Assembly: GCA_001803635.1 (NCBI GenBank)
Contig: MHDU01000037.1
Span: forward strand, 1-41,316
Source of the DNA: Nitrospirae bacterium GWB2_47_37
GTDB taxonomy: Bacteria > Nitrospirota > Thermodesulfovibrionia > Thermodesulfovibrionales > Dissulfurispiraceae
Direction of reading: 5' to 3'
Length of the DNA stretch: 41,316 nucleotides
Shown here: piece by piece, positions 1 through 7,675 of the stretch
Layout: the number at the start of each line of letters is the position of its first letter
How positions within the stretch are numbered: position 1 is the stretch's first letter
Translations under genes and position numbers: made by a program
Notes under the pieces: model-generated
Told to the model about the DNA's origin: nothing
The model's input: the letters and a program-made list of their open reading frames with translations, nothing else
Databases searched by the model: none

Positions 1-47
1 TATTCTTGCATTATCATTTTTACATCCTATGTTTTAAGGAGACTGCA

Positions 48-1256
48 ATGCAAAAACTGATAAAACCTTTGGTGCAGAAAAACGATACGAAAATAATTCT
101 CGTTGTCCTCGACGGGCTCGGCGGACTTCCGATTAACGGCAAGACCGAGCTTGAAGCTGCCGATACGCCTAACCTCGACGCGGTTGCGAGGGAATCCGCG
201 TGCGGGTTGCATGTCCCTGTTGCTTACGGCGTTACTCCCGGCAGCGGTCCCGGACATCTCGGGCTTTTCGGATACGATCCGCAGGAATTCCAGATAGGCC
301 GCGGCATACTCGAAGCGCTCGGCCTCGGCGTTGAGATAAAAAATACCGACGTGGCGGTGAGATGTAATTACGCGACTATAAAGGACGGAATTGTCATAGA
401 CCGAAGGGCAGGCAGAATGCCCACAGAACAAACTAAAAAACTCACGGAAAAGTTGCAGGCGGAAATAAAAAAGATTGACGACGCGGAAATAATCTTTGCG
501 CCCGGAATGGAGCACCGCTTTGCGGTGAGGTTGAGATTTCCGTCCGCGCTGGAGCATGACGCGGCAATGATTCCCGATACCGACCCGCAGAGAGAAGGAA
601 AGGCTCCGATCCCTCCGATTCCTCTGTCAAAGAGCGCCGAAAAGGTATCGAAGGTCGCGGAAAAAATAATCGGCAGGGCGCATGAAATATTGAAGAATGA
701 GGAAAAGGCTAATTTTATTCTCACAAGGGGGTTTGCCGTAATGCCGCACATCCCTGCATTTGAAGATGCCTTTGGACTGAAAGCGCTTGCGGTCGCCAAT
801 TATCCGATGTACCGGGGATTGGCAAGGCTTGTGCATATGGACACCCCCGCGATCGAGGGAACCGTTGAAGATGAGATCAATTTTTTAAAGCAGGAGTATA
901 ACGATTACGACTTTTTCTTTGTGCATGTAAAAAAGGTAGATTCATACGGCGAAGACGGCAACTTTGAGGGCAAGGCCGCAAGGATTGAGGAATTCGATAA
1001 ACTCCTGCCGCAGATACTCGATTTAAAGCCGGACGTGCTTATGATTACAGGCGATCACTCTACGCCTGCTTTGATGAAAGGCCATAGCTGGCATCCTGTG
1101 CCTGTGCTTATAAAATCGCCGTATGTGCTCGGCGGGTTATGTTCCGGCTTTTCGGAGCGCGAATGCACAAAAGGAGAACTCGGCATCTTCCCGACGGTAA
1201 ATCTAATGCCCCTTGCGCTCGCAAATGCATTGAGGCTGAAAAAATTCGGGGCGTAA
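48..1256 (+). CDS. apgM: 2,3-bisphosphoglycerate-independent phosphoglycerate mutase, ApgM type
   Basis: It interconverts 3- and 2-phosphoglycerate in glycolysis/gluconeogenesis in the cytosol and belongs to the alkaline-phosphatase-like metalloenzyme family of archaeal ApgM type. The protein is 402 residues, normal for the family. Visible are the N-terminal metal-site stretch VVLDGLGG (Asp22), the PGSGPGHLGLFGYDP block and the C-terminal metal-binding TGDHSTP (about residues 333-339). I chose the ATG at 48 because an AAGGAG ribosome site lies six bases upstream; an in-frame TTG at 6 adds 14 unrelated residues. The next gene follows after 9 bases, so the two are probably co-transcribed. Confidence 0.93.
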   Translation: MQKLIKPLVQKNDTKIILVVLDGLGGLPINGKTELEAADTPNLDAVARESACGLHVPVAYGVTPGSGPGHLGLFGYDPQEFQIGRGILEALGLGVEIKNTDVAVRCNYATIKDGIVIDRRAGRMPTEQTKKLTEKLQAEIKKIDDAEIIFAPGMEHRFAVRLRFPSALEHDAAMIPDTDPQREGKAPIPPIPLSKSAEKVSKVAEKIIGRAHEILKNEEKANFILTRGFAVMPHIPAFEDAFGLKALAVANYPMYRGLARLVHMDTPAIEGTVEDEINFLKQEYNDYDFFFVHVKKVDSYGEDGNFEGKAARIEEFDKLLPQILDLKPDVLMITGDHSTPALMKGHSWHPVPVLIKSPYVLGGLCSGFSERECTKGELGIFPTVNLMPLALANALRLKKFGA

Positions 1257-1265
1257 TACCGCATA

Positions 1266-2621
1266 ATGATAGATACGCATTGCCATCTTGAAATGAGGCC
1301 GTTTGACGACGACAGGGAAGATGTCATCAAAAGGGCTAAGGAAAATTTAGAGGCGGTCATAACCATAGGCTCCGATTTTGAGGGCAGTAAGGGCGCGGTT
1401 GCTCTTGCGGAAAAATACGATTTTGTTTACGCGTCCGTAGGCATCCATCCCCATGACGCAAAGGATTTTAACGACAATATATTCAATCAAATAAAAGCGT
1501 GGGCAAAAAATCCTAAGGTAGTTGCAATCGGAGAGACAGGCCTCGATTATCATTACGACCATTCGCCCCGTGATGTTCAGAAAGAAATCTTTATAAAACA
1601 GCTTGGCTATGCCGTTGAATCGGGCATGCCGGCCATTATCCACAGCAGGGAGGCAAAGGAGGATACTCTGAAAATCCTTAAGGAGTCTCGCGTTTCAAAG
1701 GGCGTCCTGCACTGCTTTTCCGGAGATATGGAAACCGCGGAAAAGGCAATGGAGATGGGGCTTTATATTTCATTCGCCGGAACAATAACTTTTAAAAAGG
1801 CATTGCAGATTCAGGAAATAGCTAAGGTCATACCCGACGAATATCTGCTTATCGAAACGGATGCCCCGTATCTTGCGCCGGAGCCTTTCAGGGGCAAACG
1901 GAACGAGCCGGCTTTTGTGAAGCATACGGCAGAGTTCATCGCAAAACTCCGGGGAGTATCGCTTGAGGATATCGACAGGATTACGACTCTTAACGCAAAA
2001 CGTCTTTTCGGCATCGGAGGCATGCCTGAACGGGGAGAGATAACGTATAAGATACGGGACAGCCTTTATTTGAATATAACCAACCGCTGCACGTCCAAAT
2101 GCAGCTTCTGCATCAAGTTTCACAGCGATTTTGTAAAAGGCCATAATCTCAGGCTTGCGGGAGAGCCCTCTGCGGATGAACTGAAATCGGCGATTGGAGA
2201 CCCTGCCTTATATAAAGAAGTTGTTTTTTGCGGTTACGGAGAACCTCTGCTCAGGCTTGACGCCGTAAAAGAGGTTGCCGCGTGGATTAAAGAAAAGGGA
2301 GGCAGGGTAAGGATAAACACAAACGGACACGGAAATCTTATACATAAAAAAAATATTCTTCCCGAATTGCATGGGCTCGTGGATTCGATGTCGATAAGCC
2401 TCGACGCTCAGGACGAAAAAACTTATAACAAAATCTGCAATCCCGCGTTCAAAAACGCCTTTAACGAAGTCGTGAATTTTATAAAAGAAGCAAATAAATA
2501 CATACCGGAAGTCATCGCGACCGTCGTAACTGCGGAAGGCGTAGATGTCGAGAAATGCAAGGAGATTGCCGATTCACTTGGAGTAAAACTAAGGATTAGA
2601 AGTCTGGATGTCGTCGGTTAA
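1266..2621 (+). CDS. TatD-family metal hydrolase fused to a radical SAM domain
   Basis: Two enzymes are joined in one 451-residue chain. Residues 1-255 are a complete TatD/YcfH-type hydrolase: HCH metal ligands (His5, His7), GIHPHD, GETGLDYH, IHSRE, HCFSG and ETDAPYLAP (about 197-205). Residues 256-451 carry a radical SAM fold with a CX3CX2C iron-sulfur motif (Cys275, Cys279, Cys282) followed by GYGEPLLR. TatD-linked radical SAM proteins are a known family in delta-proteobacteria and relatives; the substrate of the radical half is not established. The 3' end overlaps hisS, which runs the other way, by 33 bases. TatD proteins act as DNase or 3'-5' exonuclease; here the function is inferred from the family. 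Confidence 0.9.
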   Translation: MIDTHCHLEMRPFDDDREDVIKRAKENLEAVITIGSDFEGSKGAVALAEKYDFVYASVGIHPHDAKDFNDNIFNQIKAWAKNPKVVAIGETGLDYHYDHSPRDVQKEIFIKQLGYAVESGMPAIIHSREAKEDTLKILKESRVSKGVLHCFSGDMETAEKAMEMGLYISFAGTITFKKALQIQEIAKVIPDEYLLIETDAPYLAPEPFRGKRNEPAFVKHTAEFIAKLRGVSLEDIDRITTLNAKRLFGIGGMPERGEITYKIRDSLYLNITNRCTSKCSFCIKFHSDFVKGHNLRLAGEPSADELKSAIGDPALYKEVVFCGYGEPLLRLDAVKEVAAWIKEKGGRVRINTNGHGNLIHKKNILPELHGLVDSMSISLDAQDEKTYNKICNPAFKNAFNEVVNFIKEANKYIPEVIATVVTAEGVDVEKCKEIADSLGVKLRIRSLDVVG

Positions 2622-3860
2622 AATTGCCGGAATATCTTTTATTTCAACTTCTCCCTGTCCGCCTTTTTTAAGATTCTTCCACTGAATCTTACCTGCCTTG
2701 AGTTCGTTTTCGCCGATGATAAAGGCGATTTCCGCTCCGATCCTGTCGGCTTTCCTCAATTGGCTTTTCAGGGATGCGCCTGCGTAATTCGGCTCTACCC
2801 AGAAACCCCTGGCCCTTAAATCTTCGGCTATCTTAAAGCCCTCGATCTCCGCCTCTTTTCCGAGAGTTGCGATAAAGACCTTCGGTTGAGGAGTTCTGAG
2901 TTCCGAGTTCTGAGCTTGGAGCAATGTCGCAATCCTTTCCATGCCGATCGCAAAACCTATCGCAGGGGTTGAAGGTCCGCCGAATTCCTCGACAAGCCTG
3001 TCATACCTTCCGCCTGCCGCCACTGCCTTCTGCGCCCCTAAATGCTCGGTCGTTACCTCGAAGGTCGTCCTCGTGTAATAGTCGAGCCCCCTCACTAAAT
3101 TCGGATTCAAGGTATAGGCTATTTTCATTAAGTCCAATCTCGATACGAGTCCGGTAAAATGTTCCCTGCAATCGCCGCATAAATGTTCTGCTACGGCAGG
3201 CGCTCCTTTTCTAAGCTCTATGCACCGCTCTACCTTGCAGTCCAATATCCTCAAGGGATTCGTGTTGTATCTCCTCTGACAGTCCGGGCAGAAATCGGAT
3301 AGTTTACTTTCAAAGAACTTCAAAAGGGCGTTCTTGTAATCAGGTCTGCATTTTTCGCATCCGATGGAATTCAGCTCGAACTTCACTTCCTTCAGCCCTA
3401 TTCCTTCGAGGAGATTTTTGAGCATTGCTATAACCTCGACGTCGATGGACGGCTGGGAAACTCCGAATGCCTCGACCCCTATCTGATAGAACTGCCTGAA
3501 CCTGCCTTTCTGCGGCCTCTCGTACCTGAACATGGGGCCGGAATAAAAGAACTTCTGAGGAACCGGCAGATTGTAGAGATGATGCTCCACATAGCATCTT
3601 ACGGCAGGCGCCGTTCCCTCGGGCCGCATTGTGATGCTCCTTCCGGCCTTGTCCTGAAACGTGTACATTTCTTTTTCGACTATATCGGTTGTTTCTCCGA
3701 TGCTCCTGATAAATACATCGGTGGATTCTATTATTGGAACCCTTATCTCCTGAAAGCCGTATCTTTGAAATATCTCTCTCGCAACGGATTCTATCCTCTG
3801 CCAGACATGAATATCAGGAGGCAGTATGTCCTGAATGCCCTTTAAAGCGTTATACGCCAC
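2589..3860 (-). CDS. hisS: Histidyl-tRNA synthetase
   Basis: It charges tRNA-His with histidine. The 423-residue class II synthetase has the class II motif 2 block MRPEGTAPAVR, the histidine-binding LVRGLDYYTRTTFEV block and a C-terminal anticodon-binding domain. The start is GTG at 3860, preceded by a purine-rich GGGGAGG; it overlaps the end of the divIVA-like gene by 11 bases, so translational coupling is likely. An odd linker QNSELRTPQ between the catalytic and anticodon domains is encoded by a 7-base tandem repeat (2891-2914). It is the last gene of the yggS-proC-yggT-divIVA-hisS run. Confidence 0.96.
   Translation of the reverse strand: MAYNALKGIQDILPPDIHVWQRIESVAREIFQRYGFQEIRVPIIESTDVFIRSIGETTDIVEKEMYTFQDKAGRSITMRPEGTAPAVRCYVEHHLYNLPVPQKFFYSGPMFRYERPQKGRFRQFYQIGVEAFGVSQPSIDVEVIAMLKNLLEGIGLKEVKFELNSIGCEKCRPDYKNALLKFFESKLSDFCPDCQRRYNTNPLRILDCKVERCIELRKGAPAVAEHLCGDCREHFTGLVSRLDLMKIAYTLNPNLVRGLDYYTRTTFEVTTEHLGAQKAVAAGGRYDRLVEEFGGPSTPAIGFAIGMERIATLLQAQNSELRTPQPKVFIATLGKEAEIEGFKIAEDLRARGFWVEPNYAGASLKSQLRKADRIGAEIAFIIGENELKAGKIQWKNLKKGGQGEVEIKDIPAILTDDIQTSNP
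2891..2914. repeat. In-frame heptamer tandem repeat inside hisS
   Basis: Three and a third copies of a 7-base unit (gagttct, gagttcc, gagttct, gag). On the coding strand it yields the extra linker residues NSELRTP between the HisS catalytic and anticodon-binding domains. Because 7 is not a multiple of 3, each copy is read in a different frame, and only certain copy numbers keep the gene open. Confidence 0.75.
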
Positions 3861-4320
3861 CTTCCTCCCCTTCCCTCTCCTTATCGAATTCGAGCATCTT
3901 GAAATGGCTGTCTATAAGTCTTTTAATCTCCTCTTTGAAGTGGCGCCTGATCCCCTTTAGATCGACAATATCCTCGTGTATCTTCACAACCTTTTCCTGG
4001 GCATCTTTTATCATAGTATCGGCCTTAAGCTCGGCCTCTTTCAGAATCAATTCCGCTTCCTTTCGCGCATTGGTCTTGTAATCCTCCACCATCTGCTGCG
4101 TTGCCATCAGGGTTTCGCGGAGCGTGGCGTCCATATTGCTGTATTCCTTAAGCTGCTCGTCCGCCCTGCTTAACTGCTCCTTTAAAGACGCGTTATCCCT
4201 TAAAAGCTCTTCGAGTTCCTCCCGCAGCAGTTCGAGAAAAGAGTATACCTCATCTACATCAAACCCCCTGAACCGCATCGGGAACTGCTTTTGCTGAATA
4301 TCAAGCGGCGTTATTCTCAT
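3850..4320 (-). CDS. DivIVA-domain cell-division/polarity protein
   Basis: The protein has 156 residues. The N-terminus (RITPLDIQQKQFPMRFRGFDVDEVYSFLE, given here only as family signature at residues 2-30) is typical of DivIVA/GpsB membrane-curvature-binding domains, followed by a long charged coiled coil to the C-terminus. DivIVA proteins recruit division or envelope-growth proteins to curved membrane. The ATG is preceded by AAGGAGG and overlaps the yggT stop (ATGA). The gene order yggS-proC-yggT-divIVA matches the conserved cell-division-associated cluster seen in many bacteria. Confidence 0.88.
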   Translation of the reverse strand: MRITPLDIQQKQFPMRFRGFDVDEVYSFLELLREELEELLRDNASLKEQLSRADEQLKEYSNMDATLRETLMATQQMVEDYKTNARKEAELILKEAELKADTMIKDAQEKVVKIHEDIVDLKGIRRHFKEEIKRLIDSHFKMLEFDKEREGEEGGV

Positions 4321-4631
4321 ATCAAAGCCCCTCCTTTCATTTTATAACCTATTTCTATCAATGAACCTATCAGGAATTTCTGAATAAATATAATAGCAAG
4401 AATAACTATTAAAGGAGAAATGTCGATCGGGCCGAGCCTGTGCCCTATAAGACTCCTTATAGGTCTCAGAACCGGCTCCGTAACCGAATGGAGAAACCTT
4501 ACGATCGGATTATAAGGGTCGGGGTTGACCCAGCTTATCAGAGCGGCGATTATTACGACCCATTTGTAAATATCCAGAAGTATGTCGAGGATATTCGCTG
4601 TTGCCAGCACCAGATTTGCGAAGATAAACAT
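4317..4631 (-). CDS. yggT: YggT-family integral membrane protein
   Basis: This is a 104-residue membrane protein with hydrophobic segments near residues 3-37 and 70-92 and the family's ISWVNPDPYNPIVRFLHSVTEPVLRP-type centre (start of the motif ISWVNPDPYNP). YggT proteins have been linked to osmotic and potassium stress and to division-site membrane organisation, but the mechanism is not established. Its ATG overlaps the proC stop by one base (TAATG) and its stop overlaps the divIVA-like start, so the three genes are translationally coupled. Confidence 0.9.
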   Translation of the reverse strand: MFIFANLVLATANILDILLDIYKWVVIIAALISWVNPDPYNPIVRFLHSVTEPVLRPIRSLIGHRLGPIDISPLIVILAIIFIQKFLIGSLIEIGYKMKGGALI

Positions 4632-5419
4632 TACTCCCTCCTCCCGAGTTCTTCAGCGCGCCTGACGGCAGCGTGAAGCGCATCGACTGTTATATCTTTA
4701 AAATATTTTTCCTCAAATACCTTCAGCCCCGCCGCTGTAGTGCCTCCCGGCGATGTTACCATTTCCCGGAGCCTTTCCGGAGCCATTCCGGTATCGAGCA
4801 GTTTAGCTGTTCCCAATAACGTCTGAACTGCAAGTTCAACGGCATGCTCTTTGTTGATGCCCGTTTTCACTCCCCCTTCTATCAGCGCCTCTACAAACAA
4901 TGCGATAAAGGCAGGGCCGCTGCCGGACAAAGCGGTAACCGCATTCATGTACTTTTCGGGCATTGTAAGAACCCTGCCCACAGACATGAAAATATCCCTT
5001 ACGATCGAGATGTCTCTGTCGGAAAAACATTCGCACAAGGACATAACGGACATGCCCTCCTGAACAAGCGCGGGGGTATTGGGCATTACCCGAATGAGCT
5101 TCTTTGTTTTCAACTTTGATTGCAAGTATGAAAGCGTTATTCCCGCGGCTATCGATACCACCGTCTTATCATCGGTAACCATAACTGTTATCTCATCTAA
5201 AACAGCGTCCATATTCTGCGGCTTAACTGCGAGGATAATTATATTGCATAAATTTGCGACTCCTTTATTGTCGGGCGTTGCCTTTATGCCGTATGTCTGC
5301 TCTAAATATTTCCTTCTTTCTTCCCTCGGCTCGGAGACGATAATATCCTTCATGCCTTGAGAAGTCATGCCCTTTATCAACGCCTCCGCCATGTTCCCGC
5401 CGCCTATAAAACCGATCAT
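4631..5419 (-). CDS. proC: Pyrroline-5-carboxylate reductase
   Basis: It catalyses the last step of proline biosynthesis, NAD(P)H-dependent reduction of pyrroline-5-carboxylate. The 262-residue sequence starts with the Rossmann motif MIGFIGGGNMAEALI and contains AVKPQNMD, VMPNTP and the C-terminal signature block TALSGSGPAF...TSPGGTT. It has normal family length. It lies 60 bases downstream of yggS and touches yggT by one base, so it probably belongs to the same transcript. Confidence 0.96.
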   Translation of the reverse strand: MIGFIGGGNMAEALIKGMTSQGMKDIIVSEPREERRKYLEQTYGIKATPDNKGVANLCNIIILAVKPQNMDAVLDEITVMVTDDKTVVSIAAGITLSYLQSKLKTKKLIRVMPNTPALVQEGMSVMSLCECFSDRDISIVRDIFMSVGRVLTMPEKYMNAVTALSGSGPAFIALFVEALIEGGVKTGINKEHAVELAVQTLLGTAKLLDTGMAPERLREMVTSPGGTTAAGLKVFEEKYFKDITVDALHAAVRRAEELGRRE

Positions 5420-5479
5420 CCTTTACCCCTTCATTAAATATATGCCTTTTGTTAATCCTCTATAATACACCAAATCAAC

Positions 5480-6169
5480 CTATTTTCTTTCTCCGAATAT
5501 CGCGGTCCCTATCCTTACCATCGTCGCTCCCTCTTCGATCGCGACCTCGAAATCGCCGGACATGCCCATTGATAATTCCGGAAGTCGATATCCTTTTTTA
5601 TCCGCTTCGTCCCTGATTTCTCTCAATCGCTTAAAATACGGCCTCGCTTTTTCCGCGTCTTCGAAATATGGAGGCATTGTCATAAGCCCTTCGAGTTTCA
5701 AGTTACGCAAATCATTTATTTTTTCTAGTAACGGTATCAGTTCTTTTTCCGGAACGCCGTGCTTTGTCTCCTCTTCCGATAGTTTTACCTGAATTAGAAT
5801 TCTTTGAATTTTTCCCGCCTTGCCGGCCTGCCTGTTGAGTTCTTCCGCAAGGTCTATGGAATCGACAGTGTGAATAAGATCGAATAATTGCACGGCATAC
5901 TTTGCCTTATTTTTCTGGAGATGCCCGATAAGGTGCCACTCTATCCTTGAATTTGAAATCTCAAATCTCAAATCTGAAATTTTCTTCTGAGCCTCCTGAA
6001 CCCTGTTCTCCCCGAATATTCTGAGACCGGCGTTAACCGCCTCTTTAACGGCCTCCGTGCTCACGGTTTTTGTCACTGCAATAAGCTTTATCTCGCTCGG
6101 GCATCTTCCGGCACGCATTGCCGCGTGACTCATTTTTTTCAGGATTATCGATGCGCTTTCTATCATCAT
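5480..6169 (-). CDS. PLP homeostasis protein, YggS/PROSC family
   Basis: This is a 229-residue, single-domain PLP-binding TIM-barrel protein. The PLP lysine is in LIAVTKTV (about residue 32), followed by FGENRVQEA, WHLIGHLQKNK, SMGMSGDFEVAIEEGATMVRIGTAIFG. The family buffers free pyridoxal 5'-phosphate and affects amino- and keto-acid balance; no catalysis is established. An extra DLRFEISNS segment between VQEAQKKI and the WHLIGHLQ block is encoded by a heptamer repeat (5956-5980). No ribosome site is evident. The gene is divergent from the kinase gene 57 bases away. Confidence 0.93.
   Translation of the reverse strand: MMIESASIILKKMSHAAMRAGRCPSEIKLIAVTKTVSTEAVKEAVNAGLRIFGENRVQEAQKKISDLRFEISNSRIEWHLIGHLQKNKAKYAVQLFDLIHTVDSIDLAEELNRQAGKAGKIQRILIQVKLSEEETKHGVPEKELIPLLEKINDLRNLKLEGLMTMPPYFEDAEKARPYFKRLREIRDEADKKGYRLPELSMGMSGDFEVAIEEGATMVRIGTAIFGERK
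5956..5980. repeat. In-frame heptamer tandem repeat inside the yggS-like gene
   Basis: Units aaatctc, aaatctc, aaatctg, aaat. On the coding strand this produces the DLRFEISN-type insertion in a normally compact loop before the conserved WHLIGHLQ block. It is the same kind of 3.x-copy, 7-base insertion as in hisS, though the unit sequence differs. Confidence 0.75.
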
Positions 6170-6225
6170 ATCGGGTTATAGTAGTATCAATTCCAAATAA
6201 ATTCAAGACTGTGTTATCATTTAAA

Positions 6226-7659
6226 ATGGTTGTGAAACATTCCTTCGACCTTTCGCTGAACAGAAAACTTATCCTCATGATGCTCTTTTTAAGTTTCATT
6301 CTTATCTCCGTTCTCTTGTTTTTTTATTCGCAGGCGGAACAGACGCTCTTCCGCGAGATAGAGAGACAAACGATGGAACTTACAAAGGCCATTCAAATAG
6401 GTGTTGAAGAGGTTACCGCGTCGGGCACTACGGACGAGGCGAGGTTATCGACATACCTTAAAGACCTGAATACAAAAGGGGTCAAGGAAATTTCCATAAT
6501 AAGCAACGCGGACGAGATTGTTGCGAGCAGCAACCCCGCAAAGATAGGACAGCCCCTGACCCATAAGAGAAAAGATTTGATCATCAAGGCTGAACTGGGA
6601 GAGCCCGTTTCCCAGGAGGGCGGCACTTATAACGTGATACTGCCTGTTATTGCCGGCAACACGCAATACGGCTATATACATTTAAAGATAAACAAGGATG
6701 ATTTCTCGGAGATCCTCAGAACGAACGCGGTCAAAAGAATTGCCGCTACCCTCTTTGTCTTCGGTATCGGGATTATAATGTCGTTGTTCCTTGCAAAACG
6801 ATATACTCAACCAATTAAACAAGTCGTTGACGCGGCACAGAGAGTTGCCGCCGGAGACCTTAACCAGAGCATTCCCGTAGGGAGCAGCGATGAAATAGGG
6901 CAGTTGTCCCGGAGCTTCAATTTTATGGTGGGCAAGCTCAGGGAAAGCCGGACTCTTGAGGAAAAATTAAGAGAAGCGGAAAACCTTTCCGGACTTGGAC
7001 AGCTTTCTCAGAGCATGGCGCATGAGGTAAGGAATCCGTTGAATTTCATAAATCTCAGCATAGACCACATAGGGGGGAAATACAGGCCGGACGACGCCGA
7101 AAAACAAAAAAAGTTCGACAACCTTATAACCGGCATAAAGCAGGAAGTGCAGAGGCTCGATAAGCTCGTTAACGATTTCCTCGATTACAGCAGGCCGATA
7201 AGGCTAAATTTTGGCCTTGTTAAGGTCGAAGACCTCATGGAAGATGTTATCGCATTAATATGGGCAAAGGCCGAGGCCGACGGCATACGGATCGTCAAAG
7301 AGTATTCTGCGGGCGGCATCGAGATAAAGGTGGATACCGACTTCTTTAAGTCGTGCGTATTGAATACCATTACAAACGCCTTTCATGCGATGGGGGCATC
7401 CGCAGGCGCCGGGGTGTTAAAAATAAAAACAGAGACGGCCGGTAACGAGTTTATCCTGTCCATAACCGATAACGGCAGCGGGGTCGCTCCCGAGAACCTT
7501 TCTAAGATATTTGAGCCCTTCTTTTCAACAAAACAGAACGGCCTCGGCCTTGGGCTGCCGATGACCAAAAGGGTTATGGAAGAGCATAACGGCAGAGTAG
7601 AATTCGAGAGTTCGGAAGGCAAGGGAAGCTCGGTAAGGCTGATCCTGCCGATACCATAA
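6226..7659 (+). CDS. Membrane sensor histidine kinase (HAMP, HisKA, HATPase)
   Basis: A 477-residue two-component sensor. TM1 is about residues 15-34, an extracytoplasmic sensor region follows, TM2 is about 170-190, HAMP about 192-245, and the dimerisation/phosphoacceptor domain has AHEVRNPL with His266. The ATP-binding domain shows an N-box near 383, DNGSGV near 414 and GLGLGLPM near 439. The ATG at 6226 gives a normal N-terminus (MVVKHSFDLSLNRK before TM1); an upstream in-frame ATG would overlap yggS. No ribosome site is seen and a TATCAT box lies six bases upstream, so the transcript may be leaderless. The NtrC-type regulator 16 bases downstream is the likely partner. The stimulus is unknown. 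Confidence 0.93.
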   Translation: MVVKHSFDLSLNRKLILMMLFLSFILISVLLFFYSQAEQTLFREIERQTMELTKAIQIGVEEVTASGTTDEARLSTYLKDLNTKGVKEISIISNADEIVASSNPAKIGQPLTHKRKDLIIKAELGEPVSQEGGTYNVILPVIAGNTQYGYIHLKINKDDFSEILRTNAVKRIAATLFVFGIGIIMSLFLAKRYTQPIKQVVDAAQRVAAGDLNQSIPVGSSDEIGQLSRSFNFMVGKLRESRTLEEKLREAENLSGLGQLSQSMAHEVRNPLNFINLSIDHIGGKYRPDDAEKQKKFDNLITGIKQEVQRLDKLVNDFLDYSRPIRLNFGLVKVEDLMEDVIALIWAKAEADGIRIVKEYSAGGIEIKVDTDFFKSCVLNTITNAFHAMGASAGAGVLKIKTETAGNEFILSITDNGSGVAPENLSKIFEPFFSTKQNGLGLGLPMTKRVMEEHNGRVEFESSEGKGSSVRLILPIP

Positions 7660-7675
7660 GCATGGAGGAAAATCA

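Noticed and set aside
2589-2621. Frameshift or error as the cause of the 33-base convergent overlap of the TatD fusion and hisS
   Set aside because: Both C-termini are normal in length, so a natural convergent overlap is the simpler reading.
6118-6225. Upstream extension of the kinase gene from an ATG at 6118
   Set aside because: It overlaps yggS and adds residues unlike any kinase N-terminus; the ATG at 6226 directly precedes TM1.
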